Shown here one piece after another: positions 1-9,465 of a stretch of 64,000 bases of DNA. Position 1 is the first letter of the stretch, and each line of letters begins with the position of its first letter. The translations under genes and the position numbers were made by a program. This DNA is from an uncultured Curvibacter sp. (lineage in GTDB: Bacteria; Pseudomonadota; Gammaproteobacteria; Burkholderiales; Burkholderiaceae_C): NCBI GenBank assembly GCA_903828535.1, contig CAIKMN010000036.1:124001-188000 (forward strand). The letters are read 5' to 3'. The notes under the pieces were generated by a model. It did not search any database, was not told where the DNA came from, and saw nothing but the letters and a program-made list of their open reading frames with translations.

Positions 1-7
1 CCGATTG

Positions 8-682
8 TCATGGGGCGCTTCGGCTTAGCAAAGGCAGGCCCGCCGCCCGCAGCAGGCGGCAAGTCCGAATCAAGGGCAAGCCGACCAAGGCGGTGGGATC
101 GTCGTTGTCGATGCGCTCTAACAACGCAATGCCCAAGCCTTCACTCTTGGCGCTGCCCGCGCAGTCATAAGGTTGCTCTGTCAGCAGGTAATACTCAATT
201 TCGGCGTCGCTCAAGTCTCGAAACTGGACGCGCACGGCAGCCAAGTCGGTTTCGACGAACCCGCTCGCTTGGCACACCACGGCCAGCGCGGTTTGAAAAA
301 TCACCGTTTGACCGCTCATTTGGCGCAATTGAGCGCGGGCCCTTTCATGGGCGCCAGGCTTGCCCAAAGGCAGCCCATTCAGATCGGCGACTTGGTCGGA
401 GCCAATGACCACCGCCTCCGGAAATTGTCTCGCCACGGCTCGGGCTTTGGCCAGTGCCAAACGGGTGGCCAAAGCCAAAGGCGCTTCGCCAACGAGCGGT
501 GTTTCATCGACCTCAGGGGCCACCACGCTGAAAGGCCATTGCAGGCGGCTCAAAAGTTCACGCCGGTAGCGGGAGGTTGAACCCAGGATCAAGCGCCGAT
601 GCGTTGAGGCCGCGGCTTGGGACCCTTGGGACGATGTGGCGGGCAGGGAGGAAGCGGACAAGGATTCGTGGATTTCGGACAT
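8..682 (-). CDS. maf: Maf/YceF-type nucleotide pyrophosphatase
   Basis: Predicted 224-residue Maf-family nucleoside triphosphate pyrophosphatase. The YceF branch removes m7GTP from the cytosolic pool. Visible motifs are GSTSRYRR at about residues 34-41 (phosphate-binding loop), GSDQV at 94-98 and DCAGSAKSEG at 173-182, which is the YceF-like signature. About 28 low-complexity Ser/Ala residues precede the conserved domain, so the true start is not certain. It is divergent from yceD, as in the classical yceF/yceD-rpmF-plsX neighbourhood. Its TGA overlaps an ATG at position 11 on the same strand (ATGA), so another gene probably begins there and runs out of the window. Confidence 0.9.
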   Translation of the reverse strand: MSEIHESLSASSLPATSSQGSQAAASTHRRLILGSTSRYRRELLSRLQWPFSVVAPEVDETPLVGEAPLALATRLALAKARAVARQFPEAVVIGSDQVADLNGLPLGKPGAHERARAQLRQMSGQTVIFQTALAVVCQASGFVETDLAAVRVQFRDLSDAEIEYYLLTEQPYDCAGSAKSEGLGIALLERIDNDDPTALVGLPLIRTCRLLRAAGLPLLSRSAP

Positions 683-753
683 GAACCCATTTTCTTACGA
701 ATTCAATCGATGTGTTTGTGTGGGTTTCTGCGGGTTTCTTTTACACTGACCTG

Positions 754-1329
754 ATGTCTACCCCCCGTACCAATGAGCCCCGCACCCTTGATCCCCGCGC
801 TTTGGCTCAGGCAACCCCAGCTCAAGAAGTGGTCGGTCATGCCCCCCTTTTGGCGTTTCATCGCTTGACCGATTTGTTGTGGCCCGATCAAGCTGCCAGC
901 GCCGAGGTGCATTGGCAAGCGCATGGCGAACAGCGCCCAGTGACGGGCGGCGCTCCTCAAACCTGGTTGCACTTATCCGTTCAATTCCAGCCCACCTTGC
1001 GCTGCGAGCGTTGTTTGGGGCCTGTCGCCCTGGAGTTGGCCTTTGAGCGCGATTACCGTTTTGTCGCTGATGAGGCGACCGCTGAAATAGAAGACGAGGT
1101 CAGCGAAGAAGATGTGCTGGTTTGGCAGCGTGACTTTGATTTGCAAGCCTTGGTCGAAGACGAGTTGCTGATGGCCCTTCCCGTGGTGCCCAAACACGGT
1201 GTTTGCCCCGAGGCGGTGCCTTTTTCGGTGGTCGACGAAGACTTCATTCAATCCGAGGCTGAAAAACCCAATCCTTTTTCTGTTTTGGCCCAGCTCAAAA
1301 ACGAGGCGAAAAAGGATCCAGCCAAATAG
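754..1329 (+). CDS. yceD: YceD/DUF177 family protein
   Basis: A 191-residue DUF177 protein, a family linked to 23S rRNA accumulation and always found beside rpmF. The paired-cysteine motif LRCERCLGPV lies mid-protein, followed by an acidic stretch and the family-typical PVVPKHGVCPE. The frame is open from 712, but the ATG at 754 (MSTPRTNEP) matches the family start better than the hydrophobic upstream codons. It ends 65 bp before rpmF, which has its own promoter in the gap. Confidence 0.88.
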   Translation: MSTPRTNEPRTLDPRALAQATPAQEVVGHAPLLAFHRLTDLLWPDQAASAEVHWQAHGEQRPVTGGAPQTWLHLSVQFQPTLRCERCLGPVALELAFERDYRFVADEATAEIEDEVSEEDVLVWQRDFDLQALVEDELLMALPVVPKHGVCPEAVPFSVVDEDFIQSEAEKPNPFSVLAQLKNEAKKDPAK

Positions 1330-1332
1330 ACC

Positions 1333-1361
1333 TTGGCATTCTCAATTGCTTACGTTATACT
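1333..1361 (+). promoter_or_regulatory. Strong sigma-70 promoter of rpmF
   Basis: TTGGCA at 1333-1338 and TATACT at 1356-1361 are separated by exactly 17 bp. This is one of the best promoter matches in the window and lies 34 bp before the rpmF ATG. A ribosomal protein gene would be expected to need such a promoter. Confidence 0.75.
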
Positions 1362-1394
1362 CGTGGGCTTCGCACAAATTTTTAGGAGCCTGTC

Positions 1395-1577
1395 ATGGCT
1401 GTTCAGCAAAACAAAAAATCGCCTTCCAAGCGCGGTATGCATCGTTCGCACAATGCCCTGAACGTTCCGGGTATTGCTGTGGAGCCGACCACCGGTGAAA
1501 CCCACCTGCGCCACCACATTAGCCCCAACGGCTTTTACCGCGGCCGCCAGGTGTTGAAAAACAAGTCAGAAGCTTAA
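1395..1577 (+). CDS. rpmF: 50S ribosomal protein L32
   Basis: A 60-residue protein that begins [20 protein letters not shown], typical of L32, with the basic N-terminus and the [17 protein letters not shown] segment of the family. It is a structural protein of the large ribosomal subunit. The RBS TAGGAGCC lies just upstream. It has a strong promoter in front (1333-1361) and a terminator behind (1594-1633), so it is probably made largely as a separate short message rather than only as part of the fab operon. Confidence 0.97.
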   Translation: MAVQQNKKSPSKRGMHRSHNALNVPGIAVEPTTGETHLRHHISPNGFYRGRQVLKNKSEA

Positions 1578-1593
1578 TCAGCCACTGCCTCAC

Positions 1594-1633
1594 AAGCCCG
1601 ATGCTACCCCTCCGTAGCGCGGGCTTTTCTTTT
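1594..1633 (+). terminator. Intrinsic terminator between rpmF and plsX
   Basis: The arm AAGCCCG pairs with CGGGCTT. After a one-base bulge and a G-T wobble the stem extends through GCTAC/GTAGC around a CCCTCC loop, and TTTTCTTTT follows. It lies 24 bp before the plsX start codon, so it should reduce read-through from the strong rpmF promoter into the fab genes. Confidence 0.7.
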
Positions 1634-1656
1634 GTCTATGCCTCCACTTTGACCTC

Positions 1657-2700
1657 ATGATCACCATTGCAGTGGATTGCATGGGGGGCGACCACGGCCC
1701 TCAAGTCACCTTGGTGGCGTGTCGCCAGTTTTTGTCGGCCCATCCCGATGCCCAGTTGATCTTGGTGGGTTTGCCTCAGGCCATGGCCGCTTGGTCACAT
1801 CCGCGCAGCCAAGTGTTGACAGCCAGCGAAGTGGTCGAGATGGACGACCCCATTGAAGTGGCCTTGCGCCGCAAAAAAGACTCTTCCATGCGGGTGGCGA
1901 TCACCCAAGTCAAAGACGGACGCGCCCAGGCGGCGGTCTCGGCGGGTAACACCGGTGCTTTGATGGCCATTGCCCGCTACGTGCTCAAAACCCTACCAGG
2001 CATCGAACGCCCCGCGATTGCCTATCCCATGCCCAATATATTGGGTGGTGCCACGACCGTGCTGGATCTGGGTGCGAATGTGGATTGCAACGAACAGCAT
2101 TTGCTGCAATTTGCAGTATTGGGGTCGGCCTTGGATTCGGTGCTCAAAGGTCGCGGCAACCCCACCGTGGGTTTGCTCAACATTGGCTCAGAAGTCATTA
2201 AAGGCAACGAAGTCATCAAAAAAGCAGGCGAACTCCTGACAAGAGCCGCCGAAACAGGCGATTTGAACTTTGTCGGTAACGTCGAAGGCAACGATATTTT
2301 CAAGGGAACGACCGACATCGTGGTTTGCGATGGCTTTGTCGGCAATGTGGCACTCAAGGCCAGCGAAGGCGTTGCCAAGATGATTGGCGAATTCCTGAAG
2401 CAAGAGTTTTCACGCAGCATCTTTACGAAAATGGCCGCCATTTTGGCCTATCCGGTGTTATCTGCGTTTAAAAAACGAGTTGACCATCGGCACTACAACG
2501 GTGCTGCCTTTTTGGGTTTGAATGGTTTGGTCTTCAAAAGCCATGGCTCGGCCGATGCGTTTGCGTTTGAGCAGGCCTTGAACCGGGCGTATGATTCCGC
2601 CAGTCACAACTTGCTTGACCAAGTCAAAGAACGCATCGCCCATGCATCGCCCTTGTTGGCAGCGGCACACAGCGAAGCGACGACGACGCAGTCGGCCTAA
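1657..2700 (+). CDS. plsX: Phosphate acyltransferase PlsX
   Basis: A 347-residue PlsX that converts acyl-ACP to acyl-phosphate, the first step in feeding acyl chains to PlsY for phosphatidic acid synthesis at the membrane. The N-terminal [11 protein letters not shown] signature is at residues 5-15, with [11 protein letters not shown] and [10 protein letters not shown] further on, all typical of the family. It is first in the tight plsX-fabH-fabD-fabG-acpP-fabF cluster, with only 8 bp before fabH. Confidence 0.97.
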   Translation: MITIAVDCMGGDHGPQVTLVACRQFLSAHPDAQLILVGLPQAMAAWSHPRSQVLTASEVVEMDDPIEVALRRKKDSSMRVAITQVKDGRAQAAVSAGNTGALMAIARYVLKTLPGIERPAIAYPMPNILGGATTVLDLGANVDCNEQHLLQFAVLGSALDSVLKGRGNPTVGLLNIGSEVIKGNEVIKKAGELLTRAAETGDLNFVGNVEGNDIFKGTTDIVVCDGFVGNVALKASEGVAKMIGEFLKQEFSRSIFTKMAAILAYPVLSAFKKRVDHRHYNGAAFLGLNGLVFKSHGSADAFAFEQALNRAYDSASHNLLDQVKERIAHASPLLAAAHSEATTTQSA

Positions 2701-2708
2701 CCAGCTTC

Positions 2709-3686
2709 ATGACGATTTATTCCCGAATTGCGGGCACTGGCAGCTACCTTCCCCAGCGCCGCTTGAGCAATGCCGACTTGGTCGCCGAATTGGCCGCCAA
2801 GGGCATTGAATCTTCCGATGATTGGATTGTTGAGCGAACCGGCATCCGGGCTCGCCACTTCGCGGCGCCTGATCAAATGGCCAGCGACCTGGCTTTGCAG
2901 GCTTCCCAACAAGCCTTGGCGGCGGCGGGTTTGACGGCCGACGAGCTCGACTTGATCGTCGTGGCCACCTCCACGCCGGACATGGTATTCCCCTCCACCG
3001 CTTGTATTTTGCAAAACAAACTGGGCACCTCGGGCTCAGCCGCCTTTGACATTCAGGCGGTTTGCAGTGGTTTCATCTATGCCACCACCGTTGCCAACGC
3101 CATGATTCAAAGCGGAGCGGTGCGCCGCGCCTTGGTGGTGGGCGCTGAAATTTTTTCACGCATTCTGGATTTCAACGACCGCACCACCTGCGTCTTGTTT
3201 GGCGATGGTGCTGGTGCGGTGGTGCTGGAAGCCTCTGAAGAACCCGGCATATTGGCCACCGACTTTCATGCGGATGGCAAGCATGTGGGCATTTTGTGTG
3301 TCCCCGGTCATGTGTCCGGCGGTCAAATCACCGGCGACCCCTTGCTGAAAATGGACGGCCAAGCGGTCTTCAAATTAGCGGTCGGCGTCTTAGAAGACAC
3401 TGCTCGGACCGTGCTCGCCAAGGCCGGTAAAACCGAAGCCGATTTGGATTGGTTGATTCCCCATCAAGCCAACATCCGGATCATGCAAAGCACCGCCAAA
3501 AAATTGAAAATGCCGCTGGACAAAGTGGTCGTGACGGTGGATCAGCATGGCAACACCTCAGCGGCGTCCATTCCCTTGGCGCTGGACCAAGCGGTTCGCG
3601 CAGGCCAAATTCAGCGCGGCCAACACCTGCTGCTGGAAGGCGTGGGGGGCGGCTTTACCTGGGGCTCTGTTTTGGTGAAGTATTGA
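2709..3686 (+). CDS. fabH: Beta-ketoacyl-ACP synthase III
   Basis: A 325-residue FabH that condenses acetyl-CoA with malonyl-ACP to start type II fatty acid synthesis. The catalytic triad is visible: Cys119 in AVCSGF, His252 in PHQANIRI and Asn282 in HGNTSAAS. The C-terminus [13 protein letters not shown] is canonical. The stop codon lies inside the first copy of a 13-bp triplicated repeat that fills the gap to fabD. Confidence 0.97.
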   Translation: MTIYSRIAGTGSYLPQRRLSNADLVAELAAKGIESSDDWIVERTGIRARHFAAPDQMASDLALQASQQALAAAGLTADELDLIVVATSTPDMVFPSTACILQNKLGTSGSAAFDIQAVCSGFIYATTVANAMIQSGAVRRALVVGAEIFSRILDFNDRTTCVLFGDGAGAVVLEASEEPGILATDFHADGKHVGILCVPGHVSGGQITGDPLLKMDGQAVFKLAVGVLEDTARTVLAKAGKTEADLDWLIPHQANIRIMQSTAKKLKMPLDKVVVTVDQHGNTSAASIPLALDQAVRAGQIQRGQHLLLEGVGGGFTWGSVLVKY

Positions 3687-3720
3687 GTAGAGACATTGAG
3701 TAGAGACATTGAGTAGAGAT
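3682..3720 (+). repeat. Three 13-bp tandem repeats, fabH-fabD junction
   Basis: ATTGAGTAGAGAC occurs three times head to tail, and the last base of the third copy is T instead of C. The first copy supplies the fabH stop codon. The third copy ends in AT, which with the next G makes the ATG at 3719, the first possible fabD start. Copy number therefore sets fabH-fabD spacing without changing either reading frame. Confidence 0.9.
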
Positions 3721-4693
3721 GGCAATTGAGATGACAGCATTTGCATTTGTATTTCCGGGCCAAGGCTCGCAGTCTGTGGGCATGTTGGCGGCTTGGGGCG
3801 ATCACCCTGTTTTGCGTGCCACCTTAAAGGAAGCCTCAGACGCTTTGGGCGAAGACTTGGGTTTGCTGATTCAAGAGGGCCCCAAAGAGGCCCTCGCCTT
3901 GACCACCAACACCCAGCCCGTGATGCTGGTGTCGGCCATTGCGGCTTATCGGATTTGGTTGTCTGAAACAGGTTTGACGCCCATGGCCGTGGCCGGTCAT
4001 TCTTTGGGCGAGTACTCGGCCTTGGTGGCTGCGGGTGTGCTGAGTTTGAGCGAAGCGGTGCCGCTGGTGCGTTTTCGCGCGGCGGCCATGCAAGAGGCCG
4101 TGCCCGTCGGCGTCGGTGCGATGGCGGCCATTTTGGGCTTGCCCTCGGCACAAGTCGTGCAAGGCTGTTTGGAAGTCACCCAAGGTTTTCAAGCCGAAGG
4201 CAGCCCAGAGGTGGCCGAAGCCGTCAATTTCAACGACACGGCCCAAACCGTCATTGCCGGCACCGCCGCTGGCGTGGCCAAAGCCTGCGAACACTTGAAG
4301 GCCATGGGGGCCAAGCGCGCCTTGCCGCTGCCGGTCTCGGCGCCTTTTCACTCCAGCTTGATGCGCCCAGCAGCCGAGGCTTTGCAAGAGCGTTTGCAAA
4401 GTGTGAATGTTCAAGCGCCGCAAATTCCGGTGGTGAACAACGTCGATGTGGCGGTGGAGACCGACCCCACCCGTTTGCGTGATGCTTTGTACCGCCAGGC
4501 TTATCAACCCGTGCGTTGGGTGGAATGTGTGCAAGCGCTCAAGGCGCTTGGTGCTAAAGCCATCGTAGAGTGTGGTCCTGGCAAGGTCTTGGCAGGGATG
4601 ACCAAGCGCATCGAACCCGAGTTGTTCAGCGGTTGTGTTCAAGATCCTGCCAGCTTGTCTGAATTGCACGCACTTTTAAAGAACACACCATGA
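3719..4693 (+). CDS. fabD: Malonyl-CoA:ACP transacylase
   Basis: A 324-residue FabD that loads malonyl groups from CoA onto ACP. The oxyanion motif FPGQGSQ is at 12-18, the nucleophile Ser95 lies in GHSLGEYSAL, and catalytic His211 in APFHSSLM. The start may be the ATG at 3719 or the one at 3731 (MTAFAFVFPG), which is closer to the usual family N-terminus. The stop overlaps the fabG start by four bases (ATGA), suggesting coupled translation. Confidence 0.96.
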   Translation: MAIEMTAFAFVFPGQGSQSVGMLAAWGDHPVLRATLKEASDALGEDLGLLIQEGPKEALALTTNTQPVMLVSAIAAYRIWLSETGLTPMAVAGHSLGEYSALVAAGVLSLSEAVPLVRFRAAAMQEAVPVGVGAMAAILGLPSAQVVQGCLEVTQGFQAEGSPEVAEAVNFNDTAQTVIAGTAAGVAKACEHLKAMGAKRALPLPVSAPFHSSLMRPAAEALQERLQSVNVQAPQIPVVNNVDVAVETDPTRLRDALYRQAYQPVRWVECVQALKALGAKAIVECGPGKVLAGMTKRIEPELFSGCVQDPASLSELHALLKNTP

Positions 4694-5472
4694 CCTTTCC
4701 TCAAGCCCACCCCATCCACCCGCCTTCGGAGCGTCGATTCAATGGCCAAGTGGCCTTGGTGACCGGTGCTTCACGGGGCATTGGTGCTTCGATTGCTTTG
4801 ACCTTGGCAGCGCAAGGCGCCCGTGTGGTTGGCACTGCCACCACCGAGGAAGGCGCTGCCCGCATCAGCGAGGCCTTGTCGGCTTACCCCGGCAGCCGCG
4901 GTGCGCTCTTGGATGTGAACGACGTGGCCGCTGCCGAAGCCTTGGTCGAAGCCATCACCCAAGATTTGGGGGGCTTGCAAATCTTGGTGAACAACGCTGG
5001 CATCACCCGCGACATGTTGGCCATGCGCCTGAAAGACGCTGACTGGGACGCTGTGCTGGACACCAATTTAAAAGCCGTTTTCCGCATGAGCCGCGCCGTC
5101 ATGCGCCCGATGATGAAGCAGCGCTTCGGCCGCATCATCAGCATCACCAGCGTGGTGGGCGCTTCGGGTAACCCCGGTCAAGCCAATTACGCCGCCGCCA
5201 AAGCCGGTGTGGCGGGCATGACCCGTGCCTTGGCCCGCGAACTTGGCAGCCGCAACATCACGGTCAACTGTGTGGCCCCTGGCTTCATTCAGACCGACAT
5301 GACGTCCGGCTTGTCCGATGACCAACAAAAAGCCCTTTTGGCTCAAATTCCTTTGGGTCATTTGGGTCAGGCTTCAGACATAGCCCATGCGGTGGCCTAT
5401 TTGGCCTCGAGCGAAGCGGCTTATGTCACGGGTCAAGAATTGCATGTCAACGGTGGCATGTTCATGGCTTAG
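4690..5472 (+). CDS. fabG: 3-oxoacyl-ACP reductase
   Basis: A 260-residue SDR enzyme that reduces beta-ketoacyl-ACP with NADPH. The cofactor-binding TGASRGIG is at 25-32, NNAGITRD follows, and the catalytic Ser-Tyr-Lys lie in ITSVVGAS and YAAAKAG. The C-terminus TGQELHVNGGMFMA is typical of FabG. About 18 residues precede the normal family start. The ATG overlaps the fabD stop, which supports the longer form. Confidence 0.96.
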   Translation: MTFPQAHPIHPPSERRFNGQVALVTGASRGIGASIALTLAAQGARVVGTATTEEGAARISEALSAYPGSRGALLDVNDVAAAEALVEAITQDLGGLQILVNNAGITRDMLAMRLKDADWDAVLDTNLKAVFRMSRAVMRPMMKQRFGRIISITSVVGASGNPGQANYAAAKAGVAGMTRALARELGSRNITVNCVAPGFIQTDMTSGLSDDQQKALLAQIPLGHLGQASDIAHAVAYLASSEAAYVTGQELHVNGGMFMA

Positions 5473-5479
5473 TCTTTTT

Positions 5480-5780
<301 letters not shown>

Positions 5781-5788
5781 CCCTTTTC

Positions 5789-7036
5789 ATGTCCCGTCGT
5801 CGCGTCGTCGTCACCGGCTTAGGCTGTGTGACTCCCGTTGGCAACACCGTTGCCGAATCTTGGGCAGCCTTGTTGGCCGGTCAGTCTGGTATTGACATCG
5901 TTAAAAGTTTTGATGCTTCTGCGCTGGCATGCCAGTTTGCAGGTGAAGTCAAAAACTTTGACATCACCCAATACCTGCCCGAAAAAGAGGCGCGACACAT
6001 GGACCGCTTTATCCACCTCGGCATGGCAGCGGCCATGCAAGCAGTGGTGGACTCAGGCCTGCCGACGGGCGACGCCTTGAGTGACGAACAAGCGGTGCGC
6101 ATCGGTTGTAATGTGGGCGCCGGCATCGGTGGCCTGCCCATGATCGAACGCACCCATGCGGAATACACGGCCCGAGGCCCACGCCGCATCTCCCCTTTTT
6201 TCGTGCCCGCCTCGATCATCAACATGATCTCGGGCCATTTGTCGATTCAATACGGCTTCAAAGGCCCCAACATCGCCGTTGTGACGGCCTGCACCACCGG
6301 TTTGCATGCCATAGGTTTGTCTGCCCGCATGATCGAATACGGCGACTGCGACGTGATGGTGGCCGGCGGCGCTGAATCGACCGTGTCGCCTTTGGGTATT
6401 GGCGGTTTCGCTTCGGCCCGTGCCTTGTCGACCCGCAACGACGACCCCAAAACCGCCTCGCGCCCTTGGGACAAAGACCGTGATGGTTTTGTGCTCGGCG
6501 AAGGTGCCGGCGTCTTGGTGCTCGAAGAATACGAACACGCCAAAGCCCGTGGCGCGAAAATTTATGCTGAATTGGCTGGCTTTGGCATGTCGGGCGACGC
6601 CTATCACATGACCGCGCCGAACGTGGATGGCCCCCGCCGTTCCATGCAGATGGCCTTGCAAAATGCCGGTGTCAATGCCGATCAAGTGAACTACGTGAAC
6701 GCGCATGGCACCTCCACCCCGCTGGGTGATTTGAACGAAACCAACGCCATCAAAGCGGCCTTGGGCGAGCAAGCTTACAAGACGGTGGTCAACTCCACCA
6801 AGTCCATGACCGGCCACTTGTTGGGCGGGGCAGGGGGCATTGAAAGCGTGTTCACGACCTTGGCGTTGCACCATCAAAAGAGCCCGCCCACCATCAACCT
6901 CTTTAACCAAGACCCCGAGTGTGACTTGGATTACTGCGCCAACACCGCGCGCGACTTGAAGATTGACGTCGCCGTCAAAAATAACTTTGGTTTCGGCGGC
7001 ACCAACGGCACCTTGGTCTTTAAACGCTTCAATTAA
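5789..7036 (+). CDS. fabF: Beta-ketoacyl-ACP synthase II
   Basis: A 415-residue elongating condensing enzyme. The Cys-His-His triad is visible: Cys168 in VVTACTTG, His306 in [11 protein letters not shown] and His343 in [13 protein letters not shown]. The C-terminal [14 protein letters not shown] is canonical. It lies 8 bp after acpP and closes the fatty acid cluster. A dyad of AATTGA/TCAATT elements surrounds its stop codon, but there is no clear T-rich terminator. Confidence 0.97.
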   Translation: MSRRRVVVTGLGCVTPVGNTVAESWAALLAGQSGIDIVKSFDASALACQFAGEVKNFDITQYLPEKEARHMDRFIHLGMAAAMQAVVDSGLPTGDALSDEQAVRIGCNVGAGIGGLPMIERTHAEYTARGPRRISPFFVPASIINMISGHLSIQYGFKGPNIAVVTACTTGLHAIGLSARMIEYGDCDVMVAGGAESTVSPLGIGGFASARALSTRNDDPKTASRPWDKDRDGFVLGEGAGVLVLEEYEHAKARGAKIYAELAGFGMSGDAYHMTAPNVDGPRRSMQMALQNAGVNADQVNYVNAHGTSTPLGDLNETNAIKAALGEQAYKTVVNSTKSMTGHLLGGAGGIESVFTTLALHHQKSPPTINLFNQDPECDLDYCANTARDLKIDVAVKNNFGFGGTNGTLVFKRFN

Positions 7037-7045
7037 GCGCTTGAA

Positions 7046-7540
7046 TTGAGCGCTCACCACAGGCCCCCTGCGCTGCGTTTTCCTGTGCGCCGCCAGGTGT
7101 GGGTGTTGGGTACGTTGTTGGTTTGGACCCTGATTTCTCTTTTTGCTTGGGGCTTGGTGAGCAGCACTTGGTTGCAGCCGAATGGTTTTTGGCCCCGTGC
7201 TTGGTGGGTCGTTTCAATGGCTTTGGGTGCCTTGTTCATTTTGGCACTGGCTTTTTGGGCTGCATGGGGTTGGCGAACACAAGCCCTTGGCGACTGGGTT
7301 TGGGACGGAACCCAATGGCACTTTCAAGGCCTTGCCTGCGAACCCTCTGACCCACCCGGCTCTGTTTCTATGCAACGACTCGACGTGGTCTTTGACCTCC
7401 AGCACACCCTGCTGCTCAGGGCTCAGTTGGAAACGGTGCTGGCGCCGGCGTTGAATAAAAACCGGTGGAGTCTTGTTTCCAAAGGCAATGCACCCCATCT
7501 CTGGCATGGTTTTCGGTGTGCGGTATATTCCCGCGCATGA
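7046..7540 (+). CDS. Small membrane protein of unknown function
   Basis: A 164-residue protein starting at TTG 7046, nine bases after the fabF stop. Two hydrophobic segments at about residues 17-40 and 53-73 look membrane-spanning, followed by a soluble, Trp-rich C-terminal part. I recognise no domain. Its position directly after fabF, before the Do protease, is where a sigma-E operon sits in many Burkholderiales. It may be the small gene that precedes rpoE in relatives. The start codon is the least certain part. Confidence 0.6.
   Translation: MSAHHRPPALRFPVRRQVWVLGTLLVWTLISLFAWGLVSSTWLQPNGFWPRAWWVVSMALGALFILALAFWAAWGWRTQALGDWVWDGTQWHFQGLACEPSDPPGSVSMQRLDVVFDLQHTLLLRAQLETVLAPALNKNRWSLVSKGNAPHLWHGFRCAVYSRA
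7501..7529 (+). promoter_or_regulatory. Candidate promoter of the Do protease
   Basis: CTGGCA at 7501-7506 and TATATT at 7524-7529 are 17 bp apart, inside the end of the preceding gene and about 50 bp before the protease start. I see no sigma-E type GAACTT/TCTGA pair here. Confidence 0.35.
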
Positions 7541-7579
7541 ATGTCTTGTGAAATTATTTGAGTTTTTTTGAAGGTCAAC

Positions 7580-9166
7580 ATGCGCCACGCTACTTCTTTA
7601 TGGGACTCTTTAGCACTTGGACGCTCGCCCTTGAGCCCCGCCCCTTCCAAACGATGGATGACTTGGTTTTTAACGGGCGCCTTGCTTGCCGCAACGGCGG
7701 GATGGGGGTCCTTAAAACCCGCCCATGCGGCGACGACAGTGAATGCCTCGAATGCAGCGTCTGCATCGGCCGTCATGCCCGCCAACAATGGCCGTGGGTT
7801 GCCCGACTTTACCGACCTCGTGGACTTGGTCGGCCCCTCGGTGGTGAACATCCGCAATTTGGAAAAAGCCTCGGCACACGCAGCCCCCGAAGGGGAGGGG
7901 CCGAATGCCGATATGGAAGAATTTTTCCGACGCTTTGGCATTCCCATGCCCAAGTCGCCGCGCCAACGAGGCCCGCGTCAGCCTGCACCTGAAGCCGATG
8001 ACGAGCCGCAAACCAAGGGCGTGGGCTCGGGTTTTATTTTGACCTCCGATGGCTATGTGTTGACCAACGCCCATGTGGTCGACGGCGCCGATGAACTCCT
8101 CGTGACCTTACCCGACCAGCGTGAATTCAAAGCCAAACTGATTGGCGCTGACAAGCGCTCCGATGTGGCTGTCGTCAAAATTGAAGCGACCGGATTGCCC
8201 GCCGTTAAGCTGGGAGATGTGAGCAAATTGCGTGTGGGTGAGTGGGTGATCGCCATTGGCTCGCCCTTTGGCTTGGAAAACTCGGTGACGGCGGGCATTG
8301 TCAGCGCCAAGGGCCGCGACACCGGTGACTACTTGCCTTTTATTCAAACCGACGTGGCCATCAACCCGGGCAACTCGGGCGGCCCGCTGATCAACATGCG
8401 CGGCGAAGTGGTGGGCATCAACAGCCAAATCTATTCACGTTCGGGCGGTTACATGGGGATTGCGTTTTCGATCCCCATCGACGAGGCCACCCGAGTGAGC
8501 GATCAGCTGCGCGCGCAAGGCCGTGTTTCACGGGGCCGCATTGGTGTGCAAATCGACCAAGTCACCAAAGAAGTGGCTGAATCGATGGGTCTTGCCAAAG
8601 CCCAAGGGGCCTTGGTGCGCGGCATTGAGACGGGCTCACCAGCAGACAAAGCCGGCCTTGAAGCCGGCGACGTTATTTTGAAATTTGACGGCAAAGAGAT
8701 CAACAAGAGCATTGATTTGCCGCGCATTGTGGGCAACACCAAACCCGGCACCCGCAGCACCATCAGCGTGAACCGCCGTGGAGCCGCTAAAGAATTAAAC
8801 GTGGTGGTGGCGGAGATCGAAGAAGAAAACGCCAACACGACGGCCAAGGCCGGCGGCGCTGAAAGCGGCAAATCCAACGCCAAAAATTTAGCGCAAAACT
8901 GGGGCCTCACTTTGAGTGAATTGAGCGCCGATCAAAAACGCGAATTGAAATTACGCGGCGGCTTGTACGTCAACAGCATCACGGAAGCGGCTGCCCGCGC
9001 AGGTTTGCGCGAAGGCGATGTGCTCCTCGCGGTGGCCAATGTCGAGGTGGCGAGCCTGAAAGACCTGGATGCGGTCTTGCAAAAAGTGCCGCCCACGAAG
9101 CCCTTGCCGGTTTTGTATCGCCGCGGTGATTGGACCAATTTCACGGTAATCAAACCTCTGAAGTAA
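7580..9166 (+). CDS. mucD: Periplasmic Do-family serine protease (MucD/DegP-like)
   Basis: A 528-residue HtrA/Do protease that degrades or refolds damaged envelope proteins. A signal segment is followed by PAHAA at about 47-51. The trypsin-like domain shows His165 in LTNAHVV, Asp195 in RSDVAV and Ser266 in GNSGGP. Two PDZ domains follow, the second from about residue 400. The ATG at 7580 with GAAGG just upstream is preferred to the TTG at 7568. In Burkholderiales this gene usually follows rpoE-rseA-rseB, which are missing here. A terminator follows directly. Confidence 0.93.
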   Translation: MRHATSLWDSLALGRSPLSPAPSKRWMTWFLTGALLAATAGWGSLKPAHAATTVNASNAASASAVMPANNGRGLPDFTDLVDLVGPSVVNIRNLEKASAHAAPEGEGPNADMEEFFRRFGIPMPKSPRQRGPRQPAPEADDEPQTKGVGSGFILTSDGYVLTNAHVVDGADELLVTLPDQREFKAKLIGADKRSDVAVVKIEATGLPAVKLGDVSKLRVGEWVIAIGSPFGLENSVTAGIVSAKGRDTGDYLPFIQTDVAINPGNSGGPLINMRGEVVGINSQIYSRSGGYMGIAFSIPIDEATRVSDQLRAQGRVSRGRIGVQIDQVTKEVAESMGLAKAQGALVRGIETGSPADKAGLEAGDVILKFDGKEINKSIDLPRIVGNTKPGTRSTISVNRRGAAKELNVVVAEIEEENANTTAKAGGAESGKSNAKNLAQNWGLTLSELSADQKRELKLRGGLYVNSITEAAARAGLREGDVLLAVANVEVASLKDLDAVLQKVPPTKPLPVLYRRGDWTNFTVIKPLK

Positions 9167-9170
9167 GGAA

Positions 9171-9203
9171 AAACCCCCATTTCCCATAGGGAGATGGGGG
9201 TTT
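9171..9203 (+). terminator. Terminator after the Do protease
   Basis: AAACCCCCAT pairs with ATGGGGGTTT, and the inner TCCC pairs with GGGA around an ATA loop, giving a long, nearly perfect hairpin six bases past the stop codon. The following T tract (TTTGCTT) is short. Confidence 0.7.
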
Positions 9204-9338
9204 GCTTATGCATGAATTCAGTATAAAGAACGTTCTCATCCTGCTTTTGGATAGAATGGATCCGCGATAATTCACACAAAGGACGATTGCCCGGCTGGCC
9301 CAGCGTTGTCCCATGGTGATCCACCGATCTTGCACAAG

Positions 9339-9383
9339 TTATCCCCTTTTTTTCTTGTTAAATTGTGAATAACCTGTGTATAA
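9339..9383 (+). promoter_or_regulatory. DnaA-box-like cluster with candidate promoter
   Basis: TGTGAATAA at 9364-9372 and TGTGTATAA at 9375-9383 are both exact inverse matches to TTATNCACA and lie one helical turn apart. TTATCCCCT at 9339-9347 is a weaker match, and TAATTCACA at 9268-9276 is one base off. TTGTTA (9355-9360) and TATAAA (9379-9384) form a possible promoter with an 18-bp spacer, so bound DnaA would cover it. Confidence 0.35.
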
Positions 9384-9431
9384 ATAGTCTGTTGCTGCGT
9401 CGCAACAATCCGCCTTCTGTGCATCGGGGCC

Positions 9432-9459
9432 TTGGTTTTGCAGGCTTTTTGCCTACAAT
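9432..9459 (+). promoter_or_regulatory. Candidate promoter of the lepA leader
   Basis: TTGGTT at 9432-9437 and TACAAT at 9454-9459 are 16 bp apart. A transcript would begin near 9466 and meet the terminator at 9500-9531 after about 65 nt. Confidence 0.4.
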
Positions 9460-9465
9460 GAAGAC

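Noticed and set aside
6053-7060. Long open frame (335 codons) antisense to fabF
   Set aside because: It mirrors fabF codon structure, has no RBS and is rich in Gly, Val, His and Arg with no recognisable motif. The same holds for long antisense frames at 17840-18748, 38854-40056 and 59241-60239.
9268-9383. Replication origin
   Set aside because: DnaA-box-like sites are present, but dnaA, dnaN and gyrB are not nearby and the boxes are few. I keep it only as possible DnaA regulation.
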